This document shows positions 28,117 through 37,311 of a DNA stretch of 39,746 bases, piece after piece. Under the pieces are notes generated by a model. It was given only the letters and a program-made list of their open reading frames with translations, was not told the DNA's origin and did no database searches. The DNA is from an uncultured Ignavibacteriales bacterium (GTDB lineage Bacteria > Bacteroidota > Ignavibacteria > Ignavibacteriales > Melioribacteraceae), in NCBI GenBank assembly GCA_947311785.1, contig CAMZLW010000033.1, positions 1-39,746 of the forward strand. Reading direction: 5' to 3'. Made by a program: the position numbers and the translations under genes. Position 1 is the stretch's first letter, and the number at the start of each line of letters is the position of its first letter.

Positions 28117-28758
28117 TTGGGTCAGAAAGTAAATCCAATAGGTTTTAGAGTAGGTATAATTCGAGGTTGGGAATCCAACTGGTACGAAAGTGGAAGTTAT
28201 GCTGAGAAATTGAATGAAGATAAGAAATTAAGAATGTATGTTAGAAATCGTTTGAAAAAAGCTGGTATTTCTAGGGTCATAATTGATCGTACTTCTAAAA
28301 ATGTAGTTGTAACAATTCATACATCACGCCCTGGTGTTGTAATTGGTAAAAGTGGTAAAGAAATTGCTCAACTTGAACAAGAGTTAAAGAGCATTACAGA
28401 TAAAGAAGTTAAAGTTCAAATATCTGAAATTAAAAGACCAGAATTAGATGCTTATTTAGTAGCTGAAAACATTGGTACTCAACTTAAAGGTAGAATATCT
28501 TTTAGAAGAGCAATGAAATCAGCAATTCAATCTGCTCGCAGAATGGGTGCAGAAGGTATCAGAGTTATGTGTTCAGGTCGTTTGGGCGGTGCAGAAATGG
28601 CTAGAAAAGAGCAGTATAAAGAAGGGAAAATTCCTTTACATACGCTTAGAGCCGATATTGATTATGGTACATTTACAGCACAAACAATTTATGGTTCTAT
28701 TGGTGTCAAAGTTTGGATTTGCCGTGGAGAAGTTTTAGGAAAAAGATTATCTGATTAA
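28117..28758 (+). CDS. rpsC: Ribosomal protein uS3
   Basis: A 213-residue protein at the mRNA entry site with mRNA-unwinding activity in concert with S4 and S5. It has the N-terminal [14 protein letters not shown], a KH domain with [11 protein letters not shown] and the C-terminal [17 protein letters not shown]. It starts with TTG at 28117, with GAGGAGG upstream. Confidence 0.97.
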   Translation: MGQKVNPIGFRVGIIRGWESNWYESGSYAEKLNEDKKLRMYVRNRLKKAGISRVIIDRTSKNVVVTIHTSRPGVVIGKSGKEIAQLEQELKSITDKEVKVQISEIKRPELDAYLVAENIGTQLKGRISFRRAMKSAIQSARRMGAEGIRVMCSGRLGGAEMARKEQYKEGKIPLHTLRADIDYGTFTAQTIYGSIGVKVWICRGEVLGKRLSD

Positions 28759-28778
28759 GAGTTTTAGGAGTTATTCTA

Positions 28779-29201
28779 ATGTTAATGCCCAAAAGAGTAA
28801 AATATAGAAAATCACATAGAGGTAGAAGAAAAGGTAAAGCTTATCGTGGAAGCACGATTAACTTTGGTGATTTTGCAATTAAGGCTACAGAAGCTGGATG
28901 GATTACAAGCCGTCAAATAGAAGCATGTCGTATTGCTATTACAAGAACAATGAAACGTGATGGTAAAGTTTGGATTCGTATTTTTCCTGACAAACCAGTA
29001 TCTAAAAAACCATTAGAAACAAGAATGGGTAAAGGTAAAGGTAATCCAGAATTTTGGGTTGCAGTTGTTAAGCCAGGTAGAATTCTTTTTGAAGTTACAG
29101 GTGTTTCAAAAGAACTTGCTATGAAAGCTTTTAGATTAGCCGGACACAAATTGGCTATTAAAACAACAACTTCTGTAAGACCCGATTACGAAGAAAATTA
29201 A
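28779..29201 (+). CDS. rplP: Ribosomal protein uL16
   Basis: A 140-residue protein near the A site and tRNA elbow. It starts [15 protein letters not shown] and contains [20 protein letters not shown], the family signature. GGAG lies 8 bases before the first ATG (28779), which favours it over the second ATG at 28785. Confidence 0.97.
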   Translation: MLMPKRVKYRKSHRGRRKGKAYRGSTINFGDFAIKATEAGWITSRQIEACRIAITRTMKRDGKVWIRIFPDKPVSKKPLETRMGKGKGNPEFWVAVVKPGRILFEVTGVSKELAMKAFRLAGHKLAIKTTTSVRPDYEEN

Positions 29202-29216
29202 TGTAAGGATTGTAAG

Positions 29217-29429
29217 ATGAAGATTACCGAAATTCGTGAAATGAAAGATATAGAATTAGTAAAAAGAATTGAAGAAGAGGAACAAAATTTAGTTGATCTT
29301 CGTTTTCAAAATGAACTAAAAAACTTAACTAATACTGCAAAACTTGATATAGTTAAAAAAGATATTGCAAAAATGAAAACAGTGCTTAGAGAACGAGAAT
29401 TAAAAGCACCAGTAGCTGATAAGGATTAA
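29217..29429 (+). CDS. rpmC: Ribosomal protein uL29
   Basis: A 70-residue helical protein at the tunnel exit next to L23. The pattern [27 protein letters not shown] and [13 protein letters not shown] is typical. It is preceded by AAGGA and lies 15 bases after rplP. Confidence 0.95.
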   Translation: MKITEIREMKDIELVKRIEEEEQNLVDLRFQNELKNLTNTAKLDIVKKDIAKMKTVLRERELKAPVADKD

Positions 29430-29446
29430 TTAGGAAATTGGATAAA

Positions 29447-29704
29447 ATGGAAACAAGAGCTTTAAGAAAAACGAGAATTGGTGTTGTTGTAAAAAATGGA
29501 ATGGATAAAAGTATAACTATTGCGATTGTTCGTAAAGTTGCTCATCCACTCTATAAAAAGTATTTCAAAAAAACAACTAAGCTTATGGCTCATGATGAAA
29601 AGAATGAATGTAGCATTGGTGATGTTGTTAAAATAATGGAAACACGACCAATTAGTAAAAATAAAAATTGGCGATTAGTGGAAATAGTTGAAAAAGCTAA
29701 GTAA
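29447..29704 (+). CDS. rpsQ: Ribosomal protein uS17
   Basis: An 85-residue OB-fold 16S rRNA-binding protein. It starts [15 protein letters not shown] and contains [18 protein letters not shown] and [16 protein letters not shown] chose the ATG at 29447, which fits the family and leaves about 11 bases after GGA. An in-frame TTG at 29438 would be only 2 bases from it. Confidence 0.95.
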   Translation: METRALRKTRIGVVVKNGMDKSITIAIVRKVAHPLYKKYFKKTTKLMAHDEKNECSIGDVVKIMETRPISKNKNWRLVEIVEKAK

Positions 29705-29731
29705 TAAGGCAGCGATTAGGAGAATTTTGAA

Positions 29732-30100
29732 ATGATTCAAACAGAAACAAATTTAGCGGTTGCAGATAATTCGGGTGCTAAAAAAATTCGATGTATAAAA
29801 GTACTAGGTGGTAGTGGACGTAGATACGCTAGTGTTGGTGATTTAATTGTTGTTGCAGTTAAAACAGCAATACCACATGGTGGTGTAAAAAAAGGTGAAG
29901 TTTCTAGAGCTGTTGTAGTTAGAACTGCTAAAGAAGTAAGACGTAGTGATGGTTCTTATATAAGATTTGATGAGAATGCTGCTGTATTATTAGATGCAAA
30001 CAATGAACCTCGTGGAACTCGTATTTTTGGTCCTGTTGCTAGAGAACTTAGAGATAAGAAGTATATGAAAATTATTTCACTTGCACCTGAAGTATTATAA
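29732..30100 (+). CDS. rplN: Ribosomal protein uL14
   Basis: A 122-residue protein of the subunit interface (bridge B8) and the binding site of RsfS. It starts [19 protein letters not shown] and ends with [18 protein letters not shown]; both are family signatures. It is the first gene of the spc set. Confidence 0.98.
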   Translation: MIQTETNLAVADNSGAKKIRCIKVLGGSGRRYASVGDLIVVAVKTAIPHGGVKKGEVSRAVVVRTAKEVRRSDGSYIRFDENAAVLLDANNEPRGTRIFGPVARELRDKKYMKIISLAPEVL

Positions 30101-30118
30101 AAGAAGGATTTTTTGAAG

Positions 30119-30442
30119 ATGAAAATTAGAAAGAATGATAATATTATTGTTATAGCTGGTAACTCAAAAGGGAGTACTGGAAAAGTTCTTAAAGTATTTC
30201 CTAAATTAAATAGAGTTATTATTGAAGGTGTTAACATACGCAAAAGGCATACAAAGCCAAGTCAAGATAATCCAAATGGTGGAATTATTGAGAAAGAAGC
30301 TCCTATTGATGCATCTAATGTAATGATACTTGATCCTAAATCAAACGAACCTACTAGAGTTGGATCAAAAATAATTATTGACGACAAAACTGGTAAAAAG
30401 AAAATTGTAAGAGTTAGTGTATCTAGCGGCGAAATGCTATAA
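30119..30442 (+). CDS. rplX: Ribosomal protein uL24
   Basis: A 107-residue early assembly protein with an N-terminal KOW motif ([19 protein letters not shown]) followed by [19 protein letters not shown]. The ATG at 30119 lies 10 bases after AAGGA. A TTG at 30113 would add two residues and sits closer to the binding site, so it cannot be excluded. Confidence 0.95.
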   Translation: MKIRKNDNIIVIAGNSKGSTGKVLKVFPKLNRVIIEGVNIRKRHTKPSQDNPNGGIIEKEAPIDASNVMILDPKSNEPTRVGSKIIIDDKTGKKKIVRVSVSSGEML

Positions 30443-30467
30443 TTGAATTTAAGGATTAAGAGTTAAA

Positions 30468-31085
30468 ATGGCAAAGAAAGAAACAAAGAAAACAGCTAAA
30501 AAAGAAGTAGAAAAAGCAGTAGTTGCTACAAAAATACCATTACTTCTTTTTGATAAGTATAAGAATGAAATTGTCTCTAAGATGATGGAAAAATTTTCAT
30601 ACACCAATATTATGCAAGTTCCTAAGTTGGATAAAATTGTAGTGAATACAGGTATTGGTGAAGCAGTTAATGATTCTAAAGTTATTGATTCTGCTGTTAA
30701 AGATATTGAAACTATAACTGGACAAAAAGCACAAATTAGATTAGCTAAAAAATCTATCTCTAACTTTAAACTTCGCGAAGGTATGAAGATTGGTGCAAAA
30801 GTTACTCTACGTGGAAAAAACATGTATGAGTTCTTAAACAGACTTATATCTGTTGCTTTACCTCGTGTACGTGATTTTAGAGGTATTCCAGATAAATCTT
30901 TTGATGGAAGAGGTAATTATACTCTTGGAATTAAAGAACAAATTATTTTTCCTGAAATTGATGTTGATAAAATAAACAGAATTATAGGAATGGATGTTAC
31001 TTTTGTAACTACTGCTAAAACAGATAATGAGGCTTACGAATTATTATTAGCTTTTGGTCTTCCTTTTAAGAAAAAACAAGCGTAG
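30468..31085 (+). CDS. rplE: Ribosomal protein uL5 with N-terminal extension
   Basis: A 205-residue protein that binds 5S rRNA in the central protuberance. [18 protein letters not shown] and [17 protein letters not shown] are family motifs. The usual start of the family aligns near residue 23-27 ([16 protein letters not shown]). The first 22 or so residues ([19 protein letters not shown]) are therefore an extra Lys/Glu/Ala-rich tail. The upstream ATG has a good AAGGA site, so the extension is probably translated. Confidence 0.96.
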   Translation: MAKKETKKTAKKEVEKAVVATKIPLLLFDKYKNEIVSKMMEKFSYTNIMQVPKLDKIVVNTGIGEAVNDSKVIDSAVKDIETITGQKAQIRLAKKSISNFKLREGMKIGAKVTLRGKNMYEFLNRLISVALPRVRDFRGIPDKSFDGRGNYTLGIKEQIIFPEIDVDKINRIIGMDVTFVTTAKTDNEAYELLLAFGLPFKKKQA

Positions 31086-31098
31086 GTGGTAATAGTAG

Positions 31099-31368
31099 AT
31101 GGCAAGAAAATCGGTATTAGCTCGAGAAGCTAAGAGAAGAAAAGTTGTTGAAGAATATGCAGCTATAAGAAAAGAATTAAAAGAAAATCATGATTACGAA
31201 GGATTGCAGAAGTTACCTAAAAATGCTTCGCCTGTTAGATTAAAAAATAGATGTACTATGACAGGTAGATCTAGAGGTTATTATAGAAAATTTGGAATTT
31301 CAAGACTTGTTTTTAGAGAAATGGCTCTGAAAGGGGAAATTCCTGGAATCAAAAAAGCCAGTTGGTAA
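31099..31368 (+). CDS. rpsN: Ribosomal protein uS14, zinc-free form
   Basis: An 89-residue small-subunit head protein. It has [20 protein letters not shown] and [19 protein letters not shown]. It is the long form that lacks the CxxC...CxxC zinc knuckle; only one Cys is present. It lies 13 bases after rplE. Confidence 0.97.
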   Translation: MARKSVLAREAKRRKVVEEYAAIRKELKENHDYEGLQKLPKNASPVRLKNRCTMTGRSRGYYRKFGISRLVFREMALKGEIPGIKKASW

Positions 31369-31387
31369 ATTATTAGGAGAGTAGGAT

Positions 31388-31783
31388 ATGCCAGTTACTG
31401 ATCCAGTTGCTGATTTTTTAACTAGAATTAGAAATGCAATAGGTGCAAAAAAGAGATTTGTTGATATACCATCTTCTAACATGAAAGTTGGTTTAGCAGA
31501 AATACTAAAAAGTTCTAAATTTATTGTTGATTATAATGTAACAGAAGATAATAAACAAAATGTTATTAGAATCTTTTTAAAATATATTAATGGACAATCG
31601 TCAATTAGTGGACTTAAGAGAATAAGTACTCCTGGTCTTCGTAATTATGTCGATTCGGATAATATACCACGTGTATTAAATGGTTTAGGAGTTGCAATAA
31701 TTTCTACTTCAAAAGGTCTGTTAACAGATAAACAAGCAAAACGAGCTGTTATTGGTGGCGAAGTAATTTGTCACATTTGGTAA
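31388..31783 (+). CDS. rpsH: Ribosomal protein uS8
   Basis: A 131-residue central-domain assembly protein. It starts [17 protein letters not shown] and ends with [22 protein letters not shown], the family signature. In E. coli S8 represses the spc mRNA at rplE; no site was verified here. GGAGAG precedes the ATG. Confidence 0.97.
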   Translation: MPVTDPVADFLTRIRNAIGAKKRFVDIPSSNMKVGLAEILKSSKFIVDYNVTEDNKQNVIRIFLKYINGQSSISGLKRISTPGLRNYVDSDNIPRVLNGLGVAIISTSKGLLTDKQAKRAVIGGEVICHIW

Positions 31784-31805
31784 ATATTTGAACGGAGAAG
31801 ATTAA

Positions 31806-32339
31806 GTGTCAAGAATAGGTAAAAATCCAGTTAATATTAAAGATATAACTTTTACTCAAAAAGGTCAAAATGTTAAAGTAAAAGGTAAACTCGGTGAGCT
31901 AGAAATGGAAGTTCATCCAAATATTACTGTTAAAGTTGATGGTGAAAAAGTTGTAGTTACACGTCCAGACGATAAAAAGGAAAATAGAGCATTACACGGA
32001 TTAACAAGAGCTCTAATTCAAAATATGGTTACCGGAGTTACTGAAGGTTATTCTAAAACATTAGATATTGTTGGTGTTGGTTACAAAGCAGAATCTAAAG
32101 GAGGAAATCTATTCCTTAATATTGGTTATTCTCATCCAATATATTTTATGCCTCCGAAGGAGATTAAAATTGAGGTTCCAACACCTACACAAATGAAAGT
32201 TAGTGGTATCGATAAAGCTTTAGTTGGTCAAGTTGCCGATAAAATTAGATCTTTCAGAAAACCTGAACCTTACAAAGGAAAAGGAATTAAGTATAGCACC
32301 GAAATTATTGTTAAAAAAGCTGGTAAAACTGCAGGTTAA
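31806..32339 (+). CDS. rplF: Ribosomal protein uL6
   Basis: A 177-residue protein with two similar domains near the sarcin-ricin loop. It starts MSRIGKNPVNI, and DIVGVGYKAESKG and PEPYKGKGIKY are family motifs. It starts with GTG at 31806, after GGAG. Confidence 0.97.
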   Translation: MSRIGKNPVNIKDITFTQKGQNVKVKGKLGELEMEVHPNITVKVDGEKVVVTRPDDKKENRALHGLTRALIQNMVTGVTEGYSKTLDIVGVGYKAESKGGNLFLNIGYSHPIYFMPPKEIKIEVPTPTQMKVSGIDKALVGQVADKIRSFRKPEPYKGKGIKYSTEIIVKKAGKTAG

Positions 32340-32368
32340 TTTTTTAGATTAAGAGATTAGAGTTAAAA

Positions 32369-32734
32369 ATGTTAAAAAGAATTAAACAAAGAAAAGAACG
32401 AAAAATAAAAAGAGTAAGAAAAAATCTATTTGGAACTGCTGAAAGACCACGATTAACAGTTTTTAAGAGTTTAAATCATATTTATGCTCAAGTTATTGAC
32501 GATAGCAATATGAAAACATTAGCTTCTGCATCAACTTTATCTAAAGAAATTGCTGATAAAATTGCTAATGCAAAATCTAAAGTTGAAAAAAGTAAAATTG
32601 TTGGCGAATTAGTTGGTAAAAATGCAATTGATTCAAAAATTGAAAAGGTAGTTTTTGATAGAGGGTTATATAAATATCACGGACGTGTTCAAGCTGTTGC
32701 AGATGGTGCAAGAGAAAGTGGCTTGAAGTTTTAA
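32369..32734 (+). CDS. rplR: Ribosomal protein uL18
   Basis: A 121-residue 5S rRNA-binding protein. It has a basic N-terminus ([17 protein letters not shown]), [20 protein letters not shown], and [23 protein letters not shown] at the end. It stops at 32734, only 5 bases before the embedded tRNA-Gln. Confidence 0.97.
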   Translation: MLKRIKQRKERKIKRVRKNLFGTAERPRLTVFKSLNHIYAQVIDDSNMKTLASASTLSKEIADKIANAKSKVEKSKIVGELVGKNAIDSKIEKVVFDRGLYKYHGRVQAVADGARESGLKF

Positions 32735-32739
32735 TACAT

Positions 32740-32810
32740 AGCCGGATCGTCTAATGGTAGGACTACGCCCTTTGACGGCGTCTGTAGAGGTTCGAATCCT
32801 CTTTCGGCTA
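32740..32810 (+). tRNA. tRNA-Gln (anticodon TTG) inside the spc operon
   Basis: A complete cloverleaf: acceptor AGCCGGA/TTCGGCT (one G-U), D-arm GTCT/GGAC, anticodon stem ACGCC/GGCGT with loop CTTTGAC, and T-arm AGAGG-TTCGAAT-CCTCT. The discriminator is A, followed by CTA, so CCA is not encoded. Anticodon TTG reads CAA/CAG. The gene lies between rplR and rpsE on the same strand, with 5 bases to the rplR stop and 38 to the rpsE start. No promoter or terminator is seen around it, so it is probably cut out of the ribosomal-protein mRNA by RNase P and 3' processing enzymes. Confidence 0.95.
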
Positions 32811-32848
32811 CTATAAGAATAGAAAAAATGTAATTATTGGAGATAAAA

Positions 32849-33355
32849 TTGAAGCCTAGAAAAGTACAAAATCCTGATGGTTTGAAAGAAAAAGTTGTAC
32901 ACATTAACCGTGTTGCAAAAGTGGTTAAAGGTGGTAGAAGATTTAGTTTTAATGCCATTATTGTAGTAGGTGACGGTAAAGGAACTCTTGGTGTTGGTCT
33001 TGGTAAAGCTAATGAAGTTGCAGATGCAATTTCAAAGGGTATAGACGATGCAAGAAAAAATATTGTTAAAGTTACTTTAGTAAAAGGTACAATACCACAT
33101 AAAATAATTGGTAAATATGGTGCTGGTCAAGTTTTGTTGAAACCTGCATCACCTGGTACTGGAGTTATTGCTGGTGGCGGAGTGCGTGCTGTACTTGAAG
33201 CTGCAGGTGTTGAAAATATTTTAACTAAATCTTTAGGTTCTAGTAATCCACACAATCAAGTTAAAGCAACTTTAAATGGATTGTTAGATTTAATTGATGC
33301 TAATAAAATGGCTGCTAAACGCGGTATGGCTGTTGAAGAATTATTTAACGCTTAA
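32849..33355 (+). CDS. rpsE: Ribosomal protein uS5
   Basis: A 168-residue protein acting in decoding fidelity and mRNA entry. [20 protein letters not shown] and [23 protein letters not shown] are family signatures. I place the start at TTG 32849: GGAG at 32839-32842 stands 6 bases before it. An in-frame TTG at 32837 overlaps that GGAG and would add four residues. It is the first gene after the embedded tRNA-Gln. Confidence 0.96.
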   Translation: MKPRKVQNPDGLKEKVVHINRVAKVVKGGRRFSFNAIIVVGDGKGTLGVGLGKANEVADAISKGIDDARKNIVKVTLVKGTIPHKIIGKYGAGQVLLKPASPGTGVIAGGGVRAVLEAAGVENILTKSLGSSNPHNQVKATLNGLLDLIDANKMAAKRGMAVEELFNA

Positions 33356-33367
33356 TTGAGGAAAAGA

Positions 33368-33556
33368 ATGGCTAAAAAATTAAATATTACACAAACTAAA
33401 AGCGTTATAGATAGAACTAAAACTCAAAAATTAACTATCGAAGCTTTAGGTTTAGGAAGACCAAATTATAGTAAAGTACATAACGATACTCCTCAAATAA
33501 GAGGTATGATAAATAAAGTATCGCATTTATTAAAAGTTGAAGAAATTGAAGAGTAG
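33368..33556 (+). CDS. rpmD: Ribosomal protein uL30
   Basis: A 62-residue small large-subunit protein: [18 protein letters not shown], then [22 protein letters not shown], the family pattern. The ATG at 33368 has GAGG 6 bases upstream, so it is preferred over an in-frame TTG at 33356 that overlaps this site. It follows rpsE closely. Confidence 0.95.
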   Translation: MAKKLNITQTKSVIDRTKTQKLTIEALGLGRPNYSKVHNDTPQIRGMINKVSHLLKVEEIEE

Positions 33557-33564
33557 GAAACCTA

Positions 33565-34029
33565 ATGGATATTTTAAGTAATCTTAAAGCCGCCGAAGGC
33601 GCTACAAAAAACAGAAAAAGAATTGCACGTGGTGAAGGTACAGGACGTGGCGGTACTGCTACAAAAGGTTCAAACGGACAGAAATCACGATCTGGTTTTA
33701 AATATCGTGCATGGTTCGAAGGTGGTCAAATGCCTTTACAACGTAGAGTTCCAAAAAGAGGTTTTACTAGTCCGTTTAAAATATATTACCAAGTTGTTAA
33801 TATTAGCGATCTTCAAATACTTGTTGATAATAAAAAAGTTGAAGATGGTATAATTAACGCTGTAGTTTTATACAAAAATGGTGTTATCTCAAAAGCCGTT
33901 GCTCCTTACAAAATTCTTGGAATGGGAGAATTAAAAGCAAAACTTGAAGTTGAAGCACACGGTTATAGTAATTCTGCAAAAGAAAAAATTGAAGCTGCTG
34001 GCGGAACAATTAAAGAGATTAAAGGCTAA
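33565..34029 (+). CDS. rplO: Ribosomal protein uL15
   Basis: A 154-residue late assembly protein. The glycine/arginine-rich N-terminal tail has RIARGEGTGRGGTATKG and SRSGFKYRAWFEGGQMPL, and the C-terminal domain ends with AHGYSNSAKEKIEAAGG. The stop overlaps the secY start by one base (TAATG). Confidence 0.97.
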   Translation: MDILSNLKAAEGATKNRKRIARGEGTGRGGTATKGSNGQKSRSGFKYRAWFEGGQMPLQRRVPKRGFTSPFKIYYQVVNISDLQILVDNKKVEDGIINAVVLYKNGVISKAVAPYKILGMGELKAKLEVEAHGYSNSAKEKIEAAGGTIKEIKG

Positions 34030-35375
34030 TGGGAAAATTACAAGATACTTTTAGAAATATTTTCAAAATTCATGAGCTAAGACAAAGAATTCTTTATACT
34101 TTAGCTCTTCTTGTTGTTGTAAGACTTGGTGCACATATCACCTTACCTGGTATTGATTCTTATTTATTATCGGAAGCAATGGCTAACAAAACATCTGATA
34201 ATTTATTAGGACTTTACGATTTGTTTGCGGGTGGTGCTTTTAGTAACGCTGCAATTTTTGCATTAGGAATTATGCCATATATTAGTGCTTCTATTATAAT
34301 ACAACTTGGTGGAGCAATAATTCCTTACTTCCAAAAGTTACAACGCGAAGGTGAAGAGGGAAGAAAGAAAATTACTCAGCTTACCAGATATGGTACTGTT
34401 TTAATTTCTTTCTTTCAATCAATAGGTGTTGTTACTGGTGTTATTATGAACTTGCAATATAACGGTGTTTCTGTTGTTCCTGTTGATGTGCAAGGTTTTG
34501 GCTTTGTTTTTAGTTCTGTAATTATTCTTGTTGCTGGTACAGTTTTTATGATGTGGATTGGTGAACAAATTACAGATAAAGGTATTGGAAATGGTATTTC
34601 ACTTATCATATTTATTGGAATAATTAATAGACTACCGTTTGCTCTTTTAGATGAGTATAGATTAATTGCTGCTGGAACACGCAACATTGTTATTGAAATT
34701 ATTATTCTTGCAGCTATGGCTCTCATAATTGCATCAATTGTTTTATTAACCGAAGGTACACGTCGTATTCCAGTTCAATATGCAAAACGTGTTGTTGGCA
34801 GAAAAGTTTATGGTGGTGTTACTCAATACATTCCACTAAAAGTTAATACTGCTGGTGTAATGCCAATTATTTTTGCTCAAGCAATTATGTTTATTCCATC
34901 TACAGTTTTGTCATTTTTCCCAAATAATGATTTCTTACAAGCTGTTGCTGGGTATTTTAATTATACATCATTAACGTATTCTTTAATTTATGGATTGATG
35001 ATTGTATTTTTTACTTATTTTTATACTGCAATAGCTTTTAATCCACAAGATGTTGCCGAAAATATGAAAAAGCAAGGTGGCTTTGTTCCTGGAATTAGAC
35101 CAGGTAAACAAACATCTGAATTTATAGATAATATACTAACTAAAATTACTTTACCAGGTTCCATCTTTTTAGCAATAATTGCTGTTCTACCAGCGTTTAT
35201 TACACGTTTAGGTGTATCTGGAAGTTTTGCCCAATTTTTTGGTGGAACTAGCTTGCTGATTATGGTTGGTGTTGCTTTAGATACATTGCAACAGATTGAA
35301 TCTCACTTATTGATGCGACATTATGACGGTTTTATGAAAGCAGGAAAAATTAAGGGTCGCAGAGGTGGAATGTAA
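34029..35375 (+). CDS. secY: Preprotein translocase subunit SecY
   Basis: A 448-residue core of the protein-conducting channel with about ten membrane helices. ALGIMPYISASIIIQL (plug/TM2 region) and EGTRRIPVQYAKR (cytoplasmic loop that meets SecA and the ribosome) are family signatures. The C-terminal RHYDGFMKAGKIKGR is typical. It is coupled to rplO by TAATG. SecE, its partner, is encoded at 9217 in the same block. Confidence 0.98.
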   Translation: MGKLQDTFRNIFKIHELRQRILYTLALLVVVRLGAHITLPGIDSYLLSEAMANKTSDNLLGLYDLFAGGAFSNAAIFALGIMPYISASIIIQLGGAIIPYFQKLQREGEEGRKKITQLTRYGTVLISFFQSIGVVTGVIMNLQYNGVSVVPVDVQGFGFVFSSVIILVAGTVFMMWIGEQITDKGIGNGISLIIFIGIINRLPFALLDEYRLIAAGTRNIVIEIIILAAMALIIASIVLLTEGTRRIPVQYAKRVVGRKVYGGVTQYIPLKVNTAGVMPIIFAQAIMFIPSTVLSFFPNNDFLQAVAGYFNYTSLTYSLIYGLMIVFFTYFYTAIAFNPQDVAENMKKQGGFVPGIRPGKQTSEFIDNILTKITLPGSIFLAIIAVLPAFITRLGVSGSFAQFFGGTSLLIMVGVALDTLQQIESHLLMRHYDGFMKAGKIKGRRGGM

Positions 35376-36137
35376 TTGATTTTAATAAAATCAAAAAAAG
35401 AGATTGATTTTATTCGTGAAAGCAATCAAATAGTTGCTGAAACTTTGCAGTTAGTTAAGCATCACACTAAACCTGGAGTTTCAACTATTGAGCTTGATAA
35501 AATTGCTGAAGATTGGATTAGAAGTAATGGTGGTGTTCCTGCGTTTAAAGGTTATAAGCAATATGGAACAATAGATTTTCCTGGAACAATTTGTGCGTCA
35601 GTTGACGAAGAAGTTGTACATGGAATTCCCGGAAATAGAATTCTTAAAGAAGGTGAAATATTTTCGGTTGATATTGGTGTTCTTAAAAATGGTTATTATG
35701 GCGATGCTGCTATTTCAATTGCAGTTGGTGAAATTTCGGAAGAGAAAAAACTTTTAATGAAAGTTACAGAAGAATCACTTCATAAAGGAATTGAAGCTGC
35801 GGTTGCAAATAATAGAATTGGAGATATTGGTGCAGCAGTGCAACAATATGTTGAAAGCTTTGGATTTTCTGTTGTTAGAGATTTATGTGGTCATGGTGTT
35901 GGACGTAAACTACACGAAGAACCACAAGTACCTAATTACGGTAAAAGAGGAACTGGAGCAAAAATTAAAAATGGAATGACAATTGCAATTGAGCCAATGA
36001 TTAACATTGGAACTCATAAAGTTATAGTTGCAGATGATGGTTGGACAGTTATTACTGCCGATAAAATGCCATCGGCACACTTTGAACATTCAATTGCAAT
36101 TATTGATGGTAAACCAGAAATATTATCGGTTAGTTAA
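35376..36137 (+). CDS. map: Methionine aminopeptidase type I
   Basis: Removes the initiator methionine from new proteins at the ribosome. All metal and catalytic residues are present in 253 residues: H82, D99, D110, H173, E206 and E237 (motifs [37 protein letters not shown]). It starts with TTG immediately after the secY TAA, with GAGGTGG just upstream inside secY. adk, which lies between secY and map in many bacteria, is absent. Confidence 0.97.
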   Translation: MILIKSKKEIDFIRESNQIVAETLQLVKHHTKPGVSTIELDKIAEDWIRSNGGVPAFKGYKQYGTIDFPGTICASVDEEVVHGIPGNRILKEGEIFSVDIGVLKNGYYGDAAISIAVGEISEEKKLLMKVTEESLHKGIEAAVANNRIGDIGAAVQQYVESFGFSVVRDLCGHGVGRKLHEEPQVPNYGKRGTGAKIKNGMTIAIEPMINIGTHKVIVADDGWTVITADKMPSAHFEHSIAIIDGKPEILSVS

Positions 36138-36142
36138 AGAAT

Positions 36143-36361
36143 ATGGCAAAACAAGAAGCAATAAAAATTGATGGTGTAGTTACAGAAACATTACCTAATG
36201 CACATTTTAAAGTTAAGTTAGATAATGGACATATTATTTTGGCCCATATTTCTGGTAAGATGAGAATGCATTTTATTAAAATTTTGGTTGGTGATAAAGT
36301 AGCATTAGAACTATCACCTTATGATTTGAATAAAGGTAGAATTACCTACCGATATAAATAG
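36143..36361 (+). CDS. infA: Translation initiation factor IF-1
   Basis: A 72-residue OB-fold protein that blocks the A site during initiation. It has [32 protein letters not shown] and the ending [12 protein letters not shown], the family pattern. It lies 5 bases after map, in the conserved order map-infA-rpmJ. Confidence 0.98.
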   Translation: MAKQEAIKIDGVVTETLPNAHFKVKLDNGHIILAHISGKMRMHFIKILVGDKVALELSPYDLNKGRITYRYK

Positions 36362-36373
36362 TTGGAGAAAGAG

Positions 36374-36487
36374 ATGAAAGTTAGTGCATCTGTTAAGAAA
36401 ATTTGTGAACATTGTAAAATAATTAAACGCCATGGAGTTGTTCGTGTGATTTGTAAAAATCCGAAACACAAACAACGTCAAGGTTAA
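36374..36487 (+). CDS. rpmJ: Ribosomal protein bL36, zinc form
   Basis: A 37-residue protein starting [18 protein letters not shown] and ending [10 protein letters not shown]11, C14, C27 and H32 form the zinc site, so this is the C-plus form, unlike L33 and S14 in this window. GGAG lies before the ATG. It sits 12 bases after infA. Confidence 0.97.
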   Translation: MKVSASVKKICEHCKIIKRHGVVRVICKNPKHKQRQG

Positions 36488-36503
36488 TTAGGAGGTAATT
36501 AGT

Positions 36504-36881
36504 TTGGCTCGTATCGCAGGAATCGATTTACCAAAACAGAAAAAAGTATATATTGGTTTAACATATATATACGGAATTGGTCAGTTTACAGCTAGAGCAA
36601 TTCTTAAAGAAGCTAAGATTGATGCTGAAAAGAAAATATCTGAATTAACTGAAGAAGAAGTTGCAACAATTAGATCTATTATGGTTGCAGACTATAAAGT
36701 TGAAGGTGCATTACGTAGTGAAGTTCAACAAAACATTAAGCGTCTTATGGATATTGGTGCATACAGAGGTTTAAGACATCGTAGAGGTTTACCAGTAAAT
36801 GGACAAAGAACTAAAACTAATGCAAGAACTCGTAAAGGTAAAAAACGAACTATTGCAGGTAAAAAGAAAGTTATTAAGTAA
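36504..36881 (+). CDS. rpsM: Ribosomal protein uS13
   Basis: A 125-residue head protein that contacts the P-site tRNA and forms bridges to the 50S subunit. It starts [26 protein letters not shown]-like and contains [21 protein letters not shown]. It starts with TTG at 36504 with GGAGG upstream. It is the first gene of the alpha set. Confidence 0.98.
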   Translation: MARIAGIDLPKQKKVYIGLTYIYGIGQFTARAILKEAKIDAEKKISELTEEEVATIRSIMVADYKVEGALRSEVQQNIKRLMDIGAYRGLRHRRGLPVNGQRTKTNARTRKGKKRTIAGKKKVIK

Positions 36882-36909
36882 TTAACAGGTTATTAAAGGA
36901 GTAAAAGTT

Positions 36910-37296
36910 TTGGCTAAAGTTGTTAGAAAAACTAAAAAGAAAGTTCATATAGATGCAGTGGGTGTTGCTCACATTAAAGCATCTTTTAATAATATTCTTG
37001 TTACTTTAACAGATGTTTATGGAAATACTATTTCTTGGTCTTCTGCTGGTAAAAACGGATTTAAAGGTTCAAGAAAAAATACACCATATGCTGCTCAAGT
37101 TTCAGCGGAAGGTGCTGCAAAAGAAGCGTATGATTTAGGATTGAGAAGGGTAGATGTTTTTGTAAAAGGACCTGGTTCTGGCAGAGAAGCTGCAATTAGA
37201 GCTTTGAATACAGCAGGGTTGCAAATTCTATCTATTAGAGATATTACACCTATACCTCACAATGGTTGTAGGCCACCAAAACGTAGAAGAGTATAA
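36910..37296 (+). CDS. rpsK: Ribosomal protein uS11
   Basis: A 128-residue platform protein near the E-site m[39 protein letters not shown] and the ending [16 protein letters not shown] are family signatures. It starts with TTG at 36910 with AAAGGAG upstream. Confidence 0.98.
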   Translation: MAKVVRKTKKKVHIDAVGVAHIKASFNNILVTLTDVYGNTISWSSAGKNGFKGSRKNTPYAAQVSAEGAAKEAYDLGLRRVDVFVKGPGSGREAAIRALNTAGLQILSIRDITPIPHNGCRPPKRRRV

Positions 37297-37311
37297 AGTA
37301 GGAGATATTAG

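Noticed and set aside
30449-30823. Minus-strand 124-codon frame opposite rplE
   Set aside because: It is antisense to a certain ribosomal-protein gene; the phenylalanine-rich product is what Lys/Glu codons give on the other strand.
32731-32958. Minus-strand frame across tRNA-Gln and rpsE
   Set aside because: AERGFEPLQTPSKG is antisense tRNA translation and the rest is antisense to rpsE.
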